Assembly (NCBI GenBank): GCA_017397925.1
Contig: JAFQHO010000006.1
Location: forward strand, 32,719 to 96,718
Origin: Ruminococcus sp.
GTDB lineage: Bacteria; Bacillota; Clostridia; Oscillospirales; Ruminococcaceae
Reading direction: 5' to 3'
DNA: 64,000 bases
Positions 43,370 to 52,416 of this stretch are shown piece after piece. Every line of letters begins with the position of its first letter. The stretch's first letter is position 1. The notes under the pieces are model-generated. The model saw nothing but the letters and a program-made list of their open reading frames with translations, was not told where the DNA came from and did no database searches. The position numbers were made by a program, and so were the translations under genes.

Positions 43370-44629
43370 ATGATTATTTTCAAAGGACTATTCAAAAGCC
43401 GTGATAAGCCTACAAACAGCTACGACAGCCCGTCCTACACCTACTTCTTCGGACGAGCCCACAGCGGCAAGCGTGTCAACGACCGTACCGCCCTACAGCA
43501 TACCGTTGTGTACGCCTGTGTGAGAGTGCTGTCGGAGGCAATCGCACAGCTGCCTTTGCACCTATACCAATATACTGAAAACGGAAAAGAGCGAGTGCCG
43601 CAGCATTCGCTATATTTTTTGCTCCACGACCAGCCAAATCCCGAAATGACATCGTTCATCTTCCGTGAAACATTGATGTCGCACCTGTTGATTTACGGAA
43701 ATGCATATGCACAGATTATCCGCAACGGCAGAGGTGATGTGGTGGGACTGTATCCGCTGATGCCCGATAAGATGAAAGTAGACCGTGACGAGCATAATCG
43801 GCTGATATATATTTACAGCCGATACGATGAAGCCAATCCAAACATCAAGGAACAGGGCGATATTATTCTCCCTGCAGAACAGGTGCTGCATATTCCGGGG
43901 CTGGGTTTTGACGGTCTGGTGGGATATTCTCCCATTGCCATGGCGAAAAATGCAATCGGAATTTCCCTTGCCTGCGAGGATTACGGTGCATCGTTCTTTG
44001 CAAATGGCGCATCGCCCTCCGCTGTGCTGGAACACCCTGGGGTAATCAAAAATCCCGAAAGGGTCCGTGAGGCATGGCACAGAGCCTACGGCAGCGGAAA
44101 TGCCCATAAAACCGCAATTTTAGAGGAGGGCATGAAGTATACACCGATTTCCATTCCAAATAATGAAGCGCAATTTCTGGAAACCAGAAAGTTTCAGATT
44201 GAGGAAATCGCCCGTTTATACCGTGTACCTCTACACATGATTGGCGATTTGGAACACGCCACGTTTTCGAATATAGAAGAATTATCTCTTGAATTTACAA
44301 AATACACCCTTGAGCCTTGGATTATCCGATGGGAGCAATCTTTAATGAAAGCGTTACTATCAGAAACGGAACGAGGAAAGTATTTTGTTAAATTCAATGT
44401 GAATGGTCTTCTCCGTGGTGACTACGCAAGCAGAATGAAAGGCTACAGTGTTGGTATTCAGAATGGTTTCTTATGTCCTAATGATGTAAGAGAACTTGAA
44501 GATATGAACCTAATCCCCGAAGAAAAAGGAGGTTTCACTTACATGGTGAATGGAAGTATGACGCCACTCTCGTCGGCGGGGGCAGCTTATGCTAAAAATA
44601 TCGAGAAAAAGGAGGATAACGCAGAATGA
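43370..44629 (+). CDS. Phage portal protein, HK97 family
   Basis: This 419-residue protein fits the HK97-type portal family: VVYACVRVLSEAIAQLPL (about 45-62), a YGNAYAQIIRNGRGDV segment (about 118), the PLHMIGDLEHATFSNIE region (about 285) that is typical for these portals, and a tail with PLSSAGAAYA. Twelve copies form the head vertex through which DNA enters and exits. ATG at 43370 follows AGAAAGGA; a GTG three codons upstream is the alternative. The end overlaps the protease start (ATGA). Confidence 0.93.
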   Translation: MIIFKGLFKSRDKPTNSYDSPSYTYFFGRAHSGKRVNDRTALQHTVVYACVRVLSEAIAQLPLHLYQYTENGKERVPQHSLYFLLHDQPNPEMTSFIFRETLMSHLLIYGNAYAQIIRNGRGDVVGLYPLMPDKMKVDRDEHNRLIYIYSRYDEANPNIKEQGDIILPAEQVLHIPGLGFDGLVGYSPIAMAKNAIGISLACEDYGASFFANGASPSAVLEHPGVIKNPERVREAWHRAYGSGNAHKTAILEEGMKYTPISIPNNEAQFLETRKFQIEEIARLYRVPLHMIGDLEHATFSNIEELSLEFTKYTLEPWIIRWEQSLMKALLSETERGKYFVKFNVNGLLRGDYASRMKGYSVGIQNGFLCPNDVRELEDMNLIPEEKGGFTYMVNGSMTPLSSAGAAYAKNIEKKEDNAE

Positions 44630-45375
44630 AGAAATTCTGGAATTTCGTGAAGAACGAGGAAACCTCAGAAACGGAACTGCTCTTCAACGGTCCCATTTCG
44701 GAGGAAAGCTGGTATGGTGATGAAGTAACCCCTGCCTTGTTCCGTGATGAGCTTGCAAAGGTCAGCGGAAATCTTACCGTTTGGCTGAACAGCCCAGGCG
44801 GAGATGTGTTCGCTGCATCGCAGATTTACACCATGCTCCGCAACCATAAGGGCAAGGTTACGGTGAAAATTGACGCCCTCGCCGCATCCGCTGCGTCTGT
44901 GGTGGCAATGGCAGGTGACGAGACTTTTATCGCGCCGACGGCAATGTTGATGATTCACGACCCCGCTACAATTGCAATGGGCAACAAGTCGGATATGGAA
45001 AAGGCCATCACGCTTTTGGAGGAGGTCAAGGAATCCATCATCAACGCCTACGAAATGAAAACGCATCTCAGCCGTGCAAAAATCGCAAAGATGATGTCCG
45101 ATGAAACATGGCTGAATGCGAAAAAGGCGAAACAGCTGGGTTTTGTGGACGGTATTCTCTTTGACAAGGAGAAAATGCCGCAGGCAGAAATGGATGATGA
45201 AACACCCGATGAGAAGGACGAGGATGAAAATGAGAAAAAGCCGCCAAAGGATATGGTAAGCTTCAGCTACACGCCGTCCAGAACGGTGGCTTCTTTCATG
45301 CAGAAAGTTTCTGCAAATCCCACAGGTACACCAATCGCCCAGCTTGATAAAAGACTGGAACTGCTGAAATATTGA
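44626..45375 (+). CDS. ClpP-like head maturation protease
   Basis: This 249-residue S14-type prohead protease has the oxyanion strand WLNSPGGDVFAASQIYTML (about 46-64), catalytic Ser in ALAASAASVVAMAGD (about 87-101) and His in MLMIHDPATIAMG (about 108). It cleaves scaffold and capsid N-termini during prohead maturation. The C-terminal part is charged (DEKDEDENEKKPPKD) and could serve as scaffold. It overlaps the portal gene and lies 13 bases before the capsid gene. Confidence 0.93.
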   Translation: MKKFWNFVKNEETSETELLFNGPISEESWYGDEVTPALFRDELAKVSGNLTVWLNSPGGDVFAASQIYTMLRNHKGKVTVKIDALAASAASVVAMAGDETFIAPTAMLMIHDPATIAMGNKSDMEKAITLLEEVKESIINAYEMKTHLSRAKIAKMMSDETWLNAKKAKQLGFVDGILFDKEKMPQAEMDDETPDEKDEDENEKKPPKDMVSFSYTPSRTVASFMQKVSANPTGTPIAQLDKRLELLKY

Positions 45376-45388
45376 GGAGGATGATATT

Positions 45389-46579
45389 ATGACTATTCAG
45401 GAATTGAGAGAAAAAAGAGCCAAGGCATGGGATACAGCCCGTGATTTCCTTGACAGTAAGAGAAACGCAAGCGGTGTGCTTTCCGAAGAGGACAGCAAGA
45501 CCTATGACGCACTTGAAGCCGAGGTTGTGAATCTCGGTAAGGAAATCAAGCGTCTGGAGCGACAGGAGCAGATTGAGGCGGAAATGAGAATGCCCACATC
45601 ACAGCCGATTCTCGGCACTCCTGCAATGCCCGATAATCAGGCGAAAACAGGCATTGCATCTGCGGAATACAGCACGGCATTCTGGAATAACATCCGCAAT
45701 CGTAATTTTGCCGATATCAGAAATGATTTGCAGGTTGGCACGGATTCAGAGGGCGGTTATCTTGTTCCCGATGAATTTGAGAAAAAGCTGATTTCCGCAC
45801 TGGAGGAGGAAAATGTATTCCGTCCTCTTGCTACCAAGATTCAGACCTCAAGCGGAGACCGCAAAATCCCTGTGATTACGCAGAAGGGCGAAGCGGTCTG
45901 GATGGAGGAGGAAGAGGCATACACCCTCTCTGATGACGCTTTCGGTCAGATTGCTCTCTCCGCTTACAAGGTCGGTACTGCTATCAAGATTTCTGAGGAG
46001 CTTCTCAATGACAGCGTTTTTGACCTGCCGTCCTACATTGCAAAGGAATTTGCACGCAGAATCGGCACAAAGGAGGAAGAAGCATTTCTCATCGGTGACG
46101 GTATCGGCAAGCCTACGGGTATTTTCTCCGAAACAGGCGGCGGTCAGGTTGGGGCTACAACAGCAGGTGCGAATATTACATTTGACGATGTGCTTGAACT
46201 GTTCTATTCTCTTAAAAGTCCCTACCGCAAGAAAGCTGTATGGGTGCTGAATGAGCAGACTGTCAAGGCACTGCGTAAGGTAAAGGATAATAACGGTCAG
46301 TACATCTGGCAGCCGTCTATTTCAGCAGGTGTGCCTGATACTATTCTCAACCGTCCCTATGTGACCTCTGTGTTCGCACCCACTCCCGAAGCAGGCAACA
46401 AGGCGATTGCTTTCGGTGATTTCAGCTATTACTGGATTGCTGACCGTCAGGGCAGAAGTCTGAAACGCTTGAATGAGTTGTTTGCTATGAATGGACAGGT
46501 TGGTTTCCTTGCATCGCAGAGAGTTGATGGAAAGCTGATTCTTCCCGAAGCGGTCAAGGTTCTCACTATGAAGGGTTGA
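45389..46579 (+). CDS. Major capsid protein, HK97 fold
   Basis: This 396-residue HK97-family capsid protein has an N-terminal coiled-coil delta domain (about 1-75, EDSKTYDALEAEVVNLGKEI) removed on maturation, then the capsid core: GGYLVPDEFEKKLISALEE (about 118), KIPVITQKGEAVW, and the C-terminal RVDGKLILPEAVKVLTM. The ATG follows GAGGAGG. It comes after portal and protease in the usual order. Confidence 0.95.
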   Translation: MTIQELREKRAKAWDTARDFLDSKRNASGVLSEEDSKTYDALEAEVVNLGKEIKRLERQEQIEAEMRMPTSQPILGTPAMPDNQAKTGIASAEYSTAFWNNIRNRNFADIRNDLQVGTDSEGGYLVPDEFEKKLISALEEENVFRPLATKIQTSSGDRKIPVITQKGEAVWMEEEEAYTLSDDAFGQIALSAYKVGTAIKISEELLNDSVFDLPSYIAKEFARRIGTKEEEAFLIGDGIGKPTGIFSETGGGQVGATTAGANITFDDVLELFYSLKSPYRKKAVWVLNEQTVKALRKVKDNNGQYIWQPSISAGVPDTILNRPYVTSVFAPTPEAGNKAIAFGDFSYYWIADRQGRSLKRLNELFAMNGQVGFLASQRVDGKLILPEAVKVLTMKG

Positions 46580-46583
46580 TAAT

Positions 46584-46856
46584 ATGATTACCTTGAATGA
46601 AGCCAAAAATTACCTGCGTATCGACTACGAGGAGGATGACAAGCTCATCCTCCAATTGCTTGATACCGCAAAATTCCTCGTAAAAGATGTGGGCAGAATG
46701 GATGAGGAAAAATTCACTTGCTGTGAGGATGTGACCAGAACGGCGGTGCTTTTTGCACTCGGCTATTTATATGAAAATCGTTCAAATCCTGATTATCACG
46801 GCTTGACTATGAGCCTGCGTTCCATTTTATTTGCACAGCGTGAGGGTGTGATTTAA
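46584..46856 (+). CDS. Head-tail connector protein (gp6-like)
   Basis: This 90-residue protein matches the small HK97 gp6-like connectors: ITLNEAKNYLRIDYEEDDKL at the start and FALGYLYENRSNPDYHG at the end, both typical of the family. It forms the ring between portal and tail. Its stop overlaps the next start (TAATG). Confidence 0.9.
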   Translation: MITLNEAKNYLRIDYEEDDKLILQLLDTAKFLVKDVGRMDEEKFTCCEDVTRTAVLFALGYLYENRSNPDYHGLTMSLRSILFAQREGVI

Positions 46857-47209
46857 TGAATTTTGATGAACTGAATCAGCGAATTACAATTTTAGAGCAT
46901 CGCACCGTTGTGGATGAAATTGGGAATCACATTACAAAATGGGATGAAGTCTATTCTTGCTGGGCAAATGTGACGGTGAAAAGCTCTACCGAAACTACGA
47001 ATACGGGAGTCACCAAAGAAATACAGTCCGTGTCATTCGTAGTTCGGCAGAGCCTTTTCCTGCTATCGCTGAATGCCACCACGCATAAAATCTTGTTCCG
47101 TGGGCTTGTGTATAACATCAAATCTGTGCAGAGGGATTATCGAAGCCGAAGTTTTCTGACGATTCAGTGTGAAGTTAGAAAGGCAGGCGTTACAGATGAC
47201 TTCAATTGA
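46856..47209 (+). CDS. Head-tail adaptor (stopper) protein
   Basis: This 117-residue protein matches head closure proteins of the SPP1 gp16 type: LNQRITILEHRTVVDEIGN at the start, the SCWANVTVKSS strand and a C-terminal FRGLVYNIKSVQRDYRSRSF. It closes the connector after packaging. It overlaps the genes on both sides by a few bases. Confidence 0.9.
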   Translation: MNFDELNQRITILEHRTVVDEIGNHITKWDEVYSCWANVTVKSSTETTNTGVTKEIQSVSFVVRQSLFLLSLNATTHKILFRGLVYNIKSVQRDYRSRSFLTIQCEVRKAGVTDDFN

Positions 47210-47564
47210 CAACCTTGCCGATGAAATTATGCAGGGCTTGCAGGAATATGCGGAGCTTGCAGATGATGCTATGAAAGAAGCAGTCAAAAAAACCGCTACT
47301 TCTGTAAAAAAAGAAATTTCAGCAAATGCTCCGAAAGATACGGGTGCCTACGGCAAAAGCTGGAAAGCAACAAAGGTTAAGGAAAACAGCCACAGCTTGC
47401 AGATGACCGTTCATTCCAAAGACCACTACCGCCTTGCACATCTCCTTGAAAAAGGCCATGCAAAGCGTGGCGGCGGCAGAGTTGCTGGCAAGCCACATAT
47501 TGCTCCTGCAGAGGAAAACGGTGCAGAAATGCTTGAAAATCTCATAAAGGGGGCGTTGTCGTGA
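47196..47564 (+). CDS. HK97 gp10-like tail-joining protein
   Basis: This 122-residue protein matches HK97-gp10 family: LADEIMQGLQEYAELADDAM, then TATSVKKEISANAPKDTGAYGKSW (shown in part) and HLLEKGHAKRGGGRVAGKPH, the conserved LxxG(H)xxRxGG-type core. It joins tail to head. ATG at 47196 lies inside the end of the adaptor gene; a GTG nine codons earlier is less likely. Its end overlaps the next gene. Confidence 0.9.
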   Translation: MTSIDNLADEIMQGLQEYAELADDAMKEAVKKTATSVKKEISANAPKDTGAYGKSWKATKVKENSHSLQMTVHSKDHYRLAHLLEKGHAKRGGGRVAGKPHIAPAEENGAEMLENLIKGALS

Positions 47565-47878
47565 CCTATGAAGAAATCAACGAAATGATGGCGGAAATGG
47601 GACTGCCCTATGCATATCACCATTTTGCAGAGGGTGAAAGTCCGAATCCGCCGTTTCTGATTTTTCTTTCTCCCGGAGAGAATGTATTTTCTGCGGACAA
47701 TATTCGCTATCACAGTTTCAAACAGCTGGATATTGAACTGTACACCGACAGGAAAAATCCTGCATTGGAGGAAGAAATCGAATCTGTGCTGACTGCACAT
47801 GAGATATTTTTTATAAAAACCGAAACCTTTATAGAGTCGGAACGGCTTTATGAGGTGTTATATGAAATGGAGGTATGA
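47561..47878 (+). CDS. Tail terminator/minor tail component, small phage protein
   Basis: This 105-residue protein lies between the gp10-like gene and the major tail gene, where the tail terminator is normally encoded. It has TYEEINEMMAEMGLPYAYHH at the start and a beta-alpha end (FKQLDIELYTDRKNPALEEE), similar in layout to tail terminators. It starts with GTG overlapping the preceding stop. Function is inferred from position and shape. Confidence 0.8.
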   Translation: MTYEEINEMMAEMGLPYAYHHFAEGESPNPPFLIFLSPGENVFSADNIRYHSFKQLDIELYTDRKNPALEEEIESVLTAHEIFFIKTETFIESERLYEVLYEMEV

Positions 47879-47883
47879 GAAGA

Positions 47884-48513
47884 ATGCCTAAGAATAGAAA
47901 CAAGGTTAAATTCGGTCTGAATAACGTACATTGGGCAAAAATTACGCAGTGGGGTGTTGCTCCCGACGGCTCTCCCACTACGCCTGTATACGGCGAATCC
48001 ATCCGCTTGCCCGGTGCGGTGTCCCTTTCCATTGATGCCAATGGCGAAAATGAAAATTTTTATGCCGATGACAGCGTTTATTACGTTATCAACAACAATT
48101 CGGGGTATGAGGGTGACCTCGAAGTCGCCCTTGTTACAACAGAATTTGCAACGGAAATTCTGGGAGAAATCCTTGATAACAATGGTGTGCTTGTGGAGAA
48201 GAATGACGCAGAGCCGTCACAGTTTGCGTTGATGTTTGAATTTTCGGGAGATAAGCATAAAATCCGTCATGTCCTCTACTGCTGTACCGCAAGCAGACCT
48301 GCAACCGAGGGACAGACCAAGGAGGACTCCACCGAGGTAAAAACAGAAACGCTGACGCTCACAGCATCCGCACTTCCCACGGGACTTGTAAAAGCAAAGA
48401 CCTGTGAGGCAACCGATGAAACCGTTTATAACAACTGGTACAAAATGCCGTATAATCCCGATACTTCGGAGAAAAAGGCGGCTGCAACCACAACGACAAC
48501 AACAAAGGGGTAA
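47884..48513 (+). CDS. Major tail protein, phi13 type
   Basis: This 209-residue tail tube protein resembles the phi13 family: KVKFGLNNVHWAKITQWG at the start, the ENENFYADDSVYYVINNNSG stretch (about 58-77), and a beta-rich core. It ends in a Thr-rich tail (KAAATTTTTTKG). ATG at 47884 is ten bases after GGAGG; an ATG three codons earlier overlaps the previous stop. It forms the non-contractile tube, so the virion should be a siphovirus. Confidence 0.9.
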   Translation: MPKNRNKVKFGLNNVHWAKITQWGVAPDGSPTTPVYGESIRLPGAVSLSIDANGENENFYADDSVYYVINNNSGYEGDLEVALVTTEFATEILGEILDNNGVLVEKNDAEPSQFALMFEFSGDKHKIRHVLYCCTASRPATEGQTKEDSTEVKTETLTLTASALPTGLVKAKTCEATDETVYNNWYKMPYNPDTSEKKAAATTTTTTKG

Positions 48514-48519
48514 TGATTT

Positions 48520-48900
48520 ATGGCGATTACAAGAAATATTGAAATTGACGGGGTTGAAGTACCTTTCAGAGCGAGTGCCGCCGTGCCTCGTCTGTATCGC
48601 ATGAAGTTTGGCAGGGATATTTACAAGGACCTTGCGGAATTACAGAAAAATGTATCCGAAAGCGATGAAGAAAAATCCTCCCTGAGCATCGAGAGCCTTG
48701 AAGTCTTCGAGAATGTGGCGTATATCATGGCGAAACACGCTGCTCCCGATGATGTATCTGCTTCACCCGATGAATGGTTGGAGCAGTTTAACACGTTTTC
48801 CGTTTATCAGATTCTGCCGCAGCTCATTGAATTGTGGGGGCTGAACATCGAAACCCAGGTAGAGTCTAAAAAAAACATCGCCCGACTGACCGCCAAATGA
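48520..48900 (+). CDS. Tail assembly chaperone (gpG-like)
   Basis: This 126-residue protein matches tail assembly chaperones of Gram-positive phages: ITRNIEIDGVEVPFRASAAV at the start, RMKFGRDIYKDLAELQK, and NTFSVYQILPQLIELWGLN. It chaperones the tape measure. Near its end is a heptamer A AAA AAC in frame (48870-48876); a -1 shift there would fuse it to the overlapping ORF downstream, giving a product of about 180 residues, as in lambda G-GT. Confidence 0.85.
   Translation: MAITRNIEIDGVEVPFRASAAVPRLYRMKFGRDIYKDLAELQKNVSESDEEKSSLSIESLEVFENVAYIMAKHAAPDDVSASPDEWLEQFNTFSVYQILPQLIELWGLNIETQVESKKNIARLTAK
48870..48876 (+). promoter_or_regulatory. Programmed -1 frameshift site
   Basis: The slippery heptamer A AAA AAC lies in the correct frame 24 bases before the chaperone stop. 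The -1 frame is open into the 48897-49061 ORF up to its TAG at 49059-49061. Position and outcome match the conserved tail-chaperone frameshift of tailed phages. Confidence 0.8.
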
Positions 48901-49061
48901 CAACTCCGCTTTTTCTGCTGAGATGCAAACAGCTCGGTCTTTCTATGACCGAGCTGGATTTGCTGACGATTGGATTAATCAATGATATGTTTACGGAACG
49001 TGAAAATGACGATTTTTCGTACAAATCCCTTGCAACGCAGGAGGATTTTGATAATTTTTAG
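48897..49061 (+). CDS. Second tail-chaperone ORF (gpT-like, made by frameshift)
   Basis: This 54-codon frame (FLLRCKQLGLSMTELDLLTI, then GLINDMFTERENDDFSY) starts with ATG overlapping the chaperone stop (ATGA) and ends just before the tape measure gene. The sequence LxxLxMTxxELxxLxxGxIxDM is typical of the T part of G-GT chaperones. It is most likely translated mainly as the C-terminal part of the -1 frameshift product; independent start by coupling is possible. Confidence 0.8.
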   Translation: MTTPLFLLRCKQLGLSMTELDLLTIGLINDMFTERENDDFSYKSLATQEDFDNF

Positions 49062-49079
49062 TAGATGGGAGGTGACCAA

Positions 49080-52000
49080 ATGGCAAACAGAATCAAAGGC
49101 ATCACCGTAGAGATTAACGGCGATACTACGAAACTTTCCAAGGCTCTGGAGGGCGTTAATAAAAATATCCGCACCACGCAGACGCAGCTGAAAGACGTAG
49201 AAAAATTGCTGAAACTGGACCCGACCAATACGGAACTGCTCTCACAGAAGCATAAACTGCTTGCCGATGCGGTCACATCCACCAAGGAAAAGCTTGATAC
49301 TCTGAAAACTGCCGCAGAACAGGCAAATACTGCACTTGCCAATGGTGACATCTCCCAACAGCAATATGACGCTCTTCAGCGTGAAATCATCGAAACCGAA
49401 AATGAACTCCGCAATCTGCAAAACGAAGCCGACCGCACAAATACAGCTTTTGCAAAGCTTGAAGCGGCAGGTGCAACCATGCAGAAGGTCGGAGATAAAA
49501 TTTCGGGTGCAGGTGAAAAATTATTACCTGTAACGGCAGGTGTTGCCGCACTCGGTACAATCGCCGTGAAAACAGGTGCGGATTTCGATGCCGCTATGTC
49601 AAAGGTTGCCGCTGTATCGGGAGCAACGGGAGATGAACTTGATTCCCTCCGTGAAAAAGCTCGTGAAATGGGCAGTAAAACAAAATTCTCCGCATCGGAG
49701 GCCGCCGAAGCTATGAATTACATGGCAATGGCAGGCTGGAAAACGGAGGATATGATTTCGGGTATTGACGGCATTATGAATCTTGCCGCAGCATCTGGTG
49801 AGGAACTGGCTGTCACCTCGGATATTGTAACAGATGCATTGACCGCTTTCGGCTTAACAGCTGCCGACAGCGGTCATTTTGCTGATGTGCTTGCGGCGGC
49901 ATCTTCCAATGCCAACACCAATGTATCAATGATGGGTGAAACCTTCAAATATGCCGCACCTGTTGCAGGTGCATTGGGATTTTCCGTTGAGGATACAGCA
50001 CAGGCTATCGGACTTATGGCGAATGCGGGTATCAAGTCCACACAGGCAGGTACTTCTTTGCGTTCTATTATGACTGTGCTTTCTGGTGAGGTGAAATTCT
50101 GCGGTGATGCCCTTGGCGAAGTCACGATTCAGACCACCAATGCCGATGGCAGTATGCGTGATTTGAATGATATTCTTGCGGATTGCCGTGTTGCCTTTTC
50201 ACAGCTTTCGGAATCGGAACAGGCATCGGCGGCGCAGGCTTTGGTGGGCAAAAATGCCATGTCGGGATTTCTTGCATTGATGAACGCTGCCCCTGCGGAT
50301 ATCACAAAGCTTGAGGGAGCGATTTCTTCCTGTGACGGTACGTCGCTGAATATGGCGGAAACTATGCAGGATAATTTATCGGGACAGTTGACCATTCTGA
50401 AATCACAGCTTGAAGAACTGGCGATTTCATTCTCGGATATTTTAATGCCAGTTATCCGTTCCATTGTAACGCACATTCAAGGCTTCGTGGACAAGCTCAA
50501 TCAGCTCGATCCCAAAACAAAAGAAACCATTGTCAAAATCGCTCTCGTAGCGGCGGCATTGGGACCTCTGCTCATCGTTATAGGCAAGACCATTTCGGGC
50601 GTTGGCAGTATCGTCACGCTCGTATCAAAAGCACCTGCCGCCATTGCCGCTGTCAAGGGCGGTATTGCGGCGGTAACGGGTGCATTGGGCGTTTCTCTTG
50701 GCACAATTCTTGCCGTGGTTGCGGCGGTAGCAGCTCTTGTGGCGGCATTTGTACATTTATGGAATACCAACGATGAATTTAAGAATAACATCATCGGCAT
50801 CTGGAATAAAATCAAGGAAACTTTTTCGGGGCTTGCAGACGGCATCGTTTCAAGAGTCAACGAGCTGGGATTTGATTTTGAGAATTTCACGGAAATGCTG
50901 AAAGCGGCGTGGGATGCTCTCTGCTCCGTCCTCGCTCCCATGTTTGAGGGAATGTTCACGAATATCGCCAATATCCTCTCCGCTGTATCGGGTGTCATTC
51001 TCGGCATACTGGATATTTTTGTGGGGCTTTTCACGGGCGATTGGGAGCAGATGTGGAACGGAGTCAAGGGCATTTTTGTTTCTATCTGGGATTTGCTGGT
51101 AAACACATTCACGAATATTCTGAACGTCCTCAAAAATGTGGCAGATGTTGTGCTTGGATGGTTTGGCACTTCATGGAACGCTGTGTGGACTTCAATCAAG
51201 GACTTTTTCGTGAATATCTGGACATCCATTGTCGGCTTTTTTACGGGAATTATCACAGGTATCCGTGATTTTTTCGTCAACACATGGACAAGCATTTACA
51301 CCACGTTTACGAATATTGTAACAGCAATCCACACCGTAGCGACAACCATTTTCACAGCGGTCAAAGACTTCATCACAGGCATTTTCACAGCGATTTACGA
51401 CTTCCTTTCGCCATTGCTTGAAGCATTCCGCTATTTATTTGAAACTATTTTTCAGGCAATCCAAATCCTCATCGGCAGGGCGATGGACTGGATTTCAGAG
51501 AAAATTTCTGCAATCTGGAATGGCATTGTTTCTTTTCTCACTCCGCTGCTTGACGGCATCAAGACTGTATTTGAAACTATCTGGAATGCCATTTCTACGA
51601 AGATTTCAAGCGTCCTATCCGCTATTTCTGGGACGATTTCGGCTGTGTGGAATGGCATAAAATCGGGAATTTCAAGTGTGCTTGAAACTATCAAGAGCAT
51701 CATTTCTACGGCTTGGGATACAGTTTCTACGAAGATTTCTACCGTGCTGACCAATATCAAGACCACGGTTTCAAGCATCTGGGACAGCATCAAAACTGCA
51801 ATTTCAGAAAAAATCACAGGCATTGTCACAACGGTCAAGGATGGATTCAATCAGGCTGTGGATTTTGTGAAAGGACTTGCTTCCGATGCTTGGGAGTGGG
51901 GTTCTGATATTATCAGCGGCATTATTGACGGTATCAAGGGAATGATTGGTAATCTGACCGATTGCGTCACAGGTGTTGCCGATACTATCCGTGATTTCCT

Positions 52001-52334
52001 GCACTTCTCCGTCCCCGACAGAGGTCCGCTGACCGATTACGAAAGCTGGATGCCCGATTTCATGCAGGGACTTGCCAAGGGTATCAACAAGAGTAAAAAG
52101 TATGTCGAAAAGGCGGTATCAGGTGTTGCGGAAGCGATGAAGCTTACCATGCAGTCGGATTTGAGTTACCGTCTTAACGGCATTTCGGGTGCTGTGGTTG
52201 GCGGTGAGGGTACGACCGTGATCAATAACTACAATAACGACAACAGCCGCACAGTGAATCAGACGAATAATTCGCCTAAGTCGCTGTCACGGCTGGAGAT
52301 TTATAGGTTGACGAGGAATGCGGTGAAGCAGTAG
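49080..52334 (+). CDS. Tail tape measure protein
   Basis: This 1,084-residue protein has an N-terminal coiled coil (about 5-135), a TP901-type tape measure core (about 150-460, DFDAAMSKVAAVSGATGDEL and the AMNYMAMAGWKTEDM region), membrane-like hydrophobic segments (about 480-560), and a long stretch of amphipathic repeats rich in Trp, Ile and Thr (about 580-950, such as FVNIWTSIVGFF and VSTKISTVLTNI). A SVPDRGPLTDYESWMPDFM segment (about 980), common in these proteins, lies near the end. Length sets the tail length, about 160 nm by the usual rule of 1.5 angstrom per residue. ATG at 49080 follows GGGAGGTG. Confidence 0.95.
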   Translation: MANRIKGITVEINGDTTKLSKALEGVNKNIRTTQTQLKDVEKLLKLDPTNTELLSQKHKLLADAVTSTKEKLDTLKTAAEQANTALANGDISQQQYDALQREIIETENELRNLQNEADRTNTAFAKLEAAGATMQKVGDKISGAGEKLLPVTAGVAALGTIAVKTGADFDAAMSKVAAVSGATGDELDSLREKAREMGSKTKFSASEAAEAMNYMAMAGWKTEDMISGIDGIMNLAAASGEELAVTSDIVTDALTAFGLTAADSGHFADVLAAASSNANTNVSMMGETFKYAAPVAGALGFSVEDTAQAIGLMANAGIKSTQAGTSLRSIMTVLSGEVKFCGDALGEVTIQTTNADGSMRDLNDILADCRVAFSQLSESEQASAAQALVGKNAMSGFLALMNAAPADITKLEGAISSCDGTSLNMAETMQDNLSGQLTILKSQLEELAISFSDILMPVIRSIVTHIQGFVDKLNQLDPKTKETIVKIALVAAALGPLLIVIGKTISGVGSIVTLVSKAPAAIAAVKGGIAAVTGALGVSLGTILAVVAAVAALVAAFVHLWNTNDEFKNNIIGIWNKIKETFSGLADGIVSRVNELGFDFENFTEMLKAAWDALCSVLAPMFEGMFTNIANILSAVSGVILGILDIFVGLFTGDWEQMWNGVKGIFVSIWDLLVNTFTNILNVLKNVADVVLGWFGTSWNAVWTSIKDFFVNIWTSIVGFFTGIITGIRDFFVNTWTSIYTTFTNIVTAIHTVATTIFTAVKDFITGIFTAIYDFLSPLLEAFRYLFETIFQAIQILIGRAMDWISEKISAIWNGIVSFLTPLLDGIKTVFETIWNAISTKISSVLSAISGTISAVWNGIKSGISSVLETIKSIISTAWDTVSTKISTVLTNIKTTVSSIWDSIKTAISEKITGIVTTVKDGFNQAVDFVKGLASDAWEWGSDIISGIIDGIKGMIGNLTDCVTGVADTIRDFLHFSVPDRGPLTDYESWMPDFMQGLAKGINKSKKYVEKAVSGVAEAMKLTMQSDLSYRLNGISGAVVGGEGTTVINNYNNDNSRTVNQTNNSPKSLSRLEIYRLTRNAVKQ

Positions 52335-52348
52335 GGAAAGGAAGATTT

Positions 52349-52370
52349 CTGCCCTACAAATTGGAATTTG
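52349..52370 (+). repeat. Left inverted repeat of the glycosyltransferase cassette
   Basis: The 22-base element starting CTGCCCTACAAAT recurs inverted at 53696-53717 with 20 of 22 matches. It lies between the tape measure stop and the end of the antisense glycosyltransferase. Confidence 0.7.
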
Positions 52371-52416
52371 TCAACCACTTCAAATTTTATTTTTGCTGTC
52401 TGTTAACTTAAATAGA

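Noticed and set aside
50501-51295. 264-codon open frame on the - strand in the tape measure gene
   Set aside because: It is a shadow of the repetitive tape measure coding sequence with no start signal.
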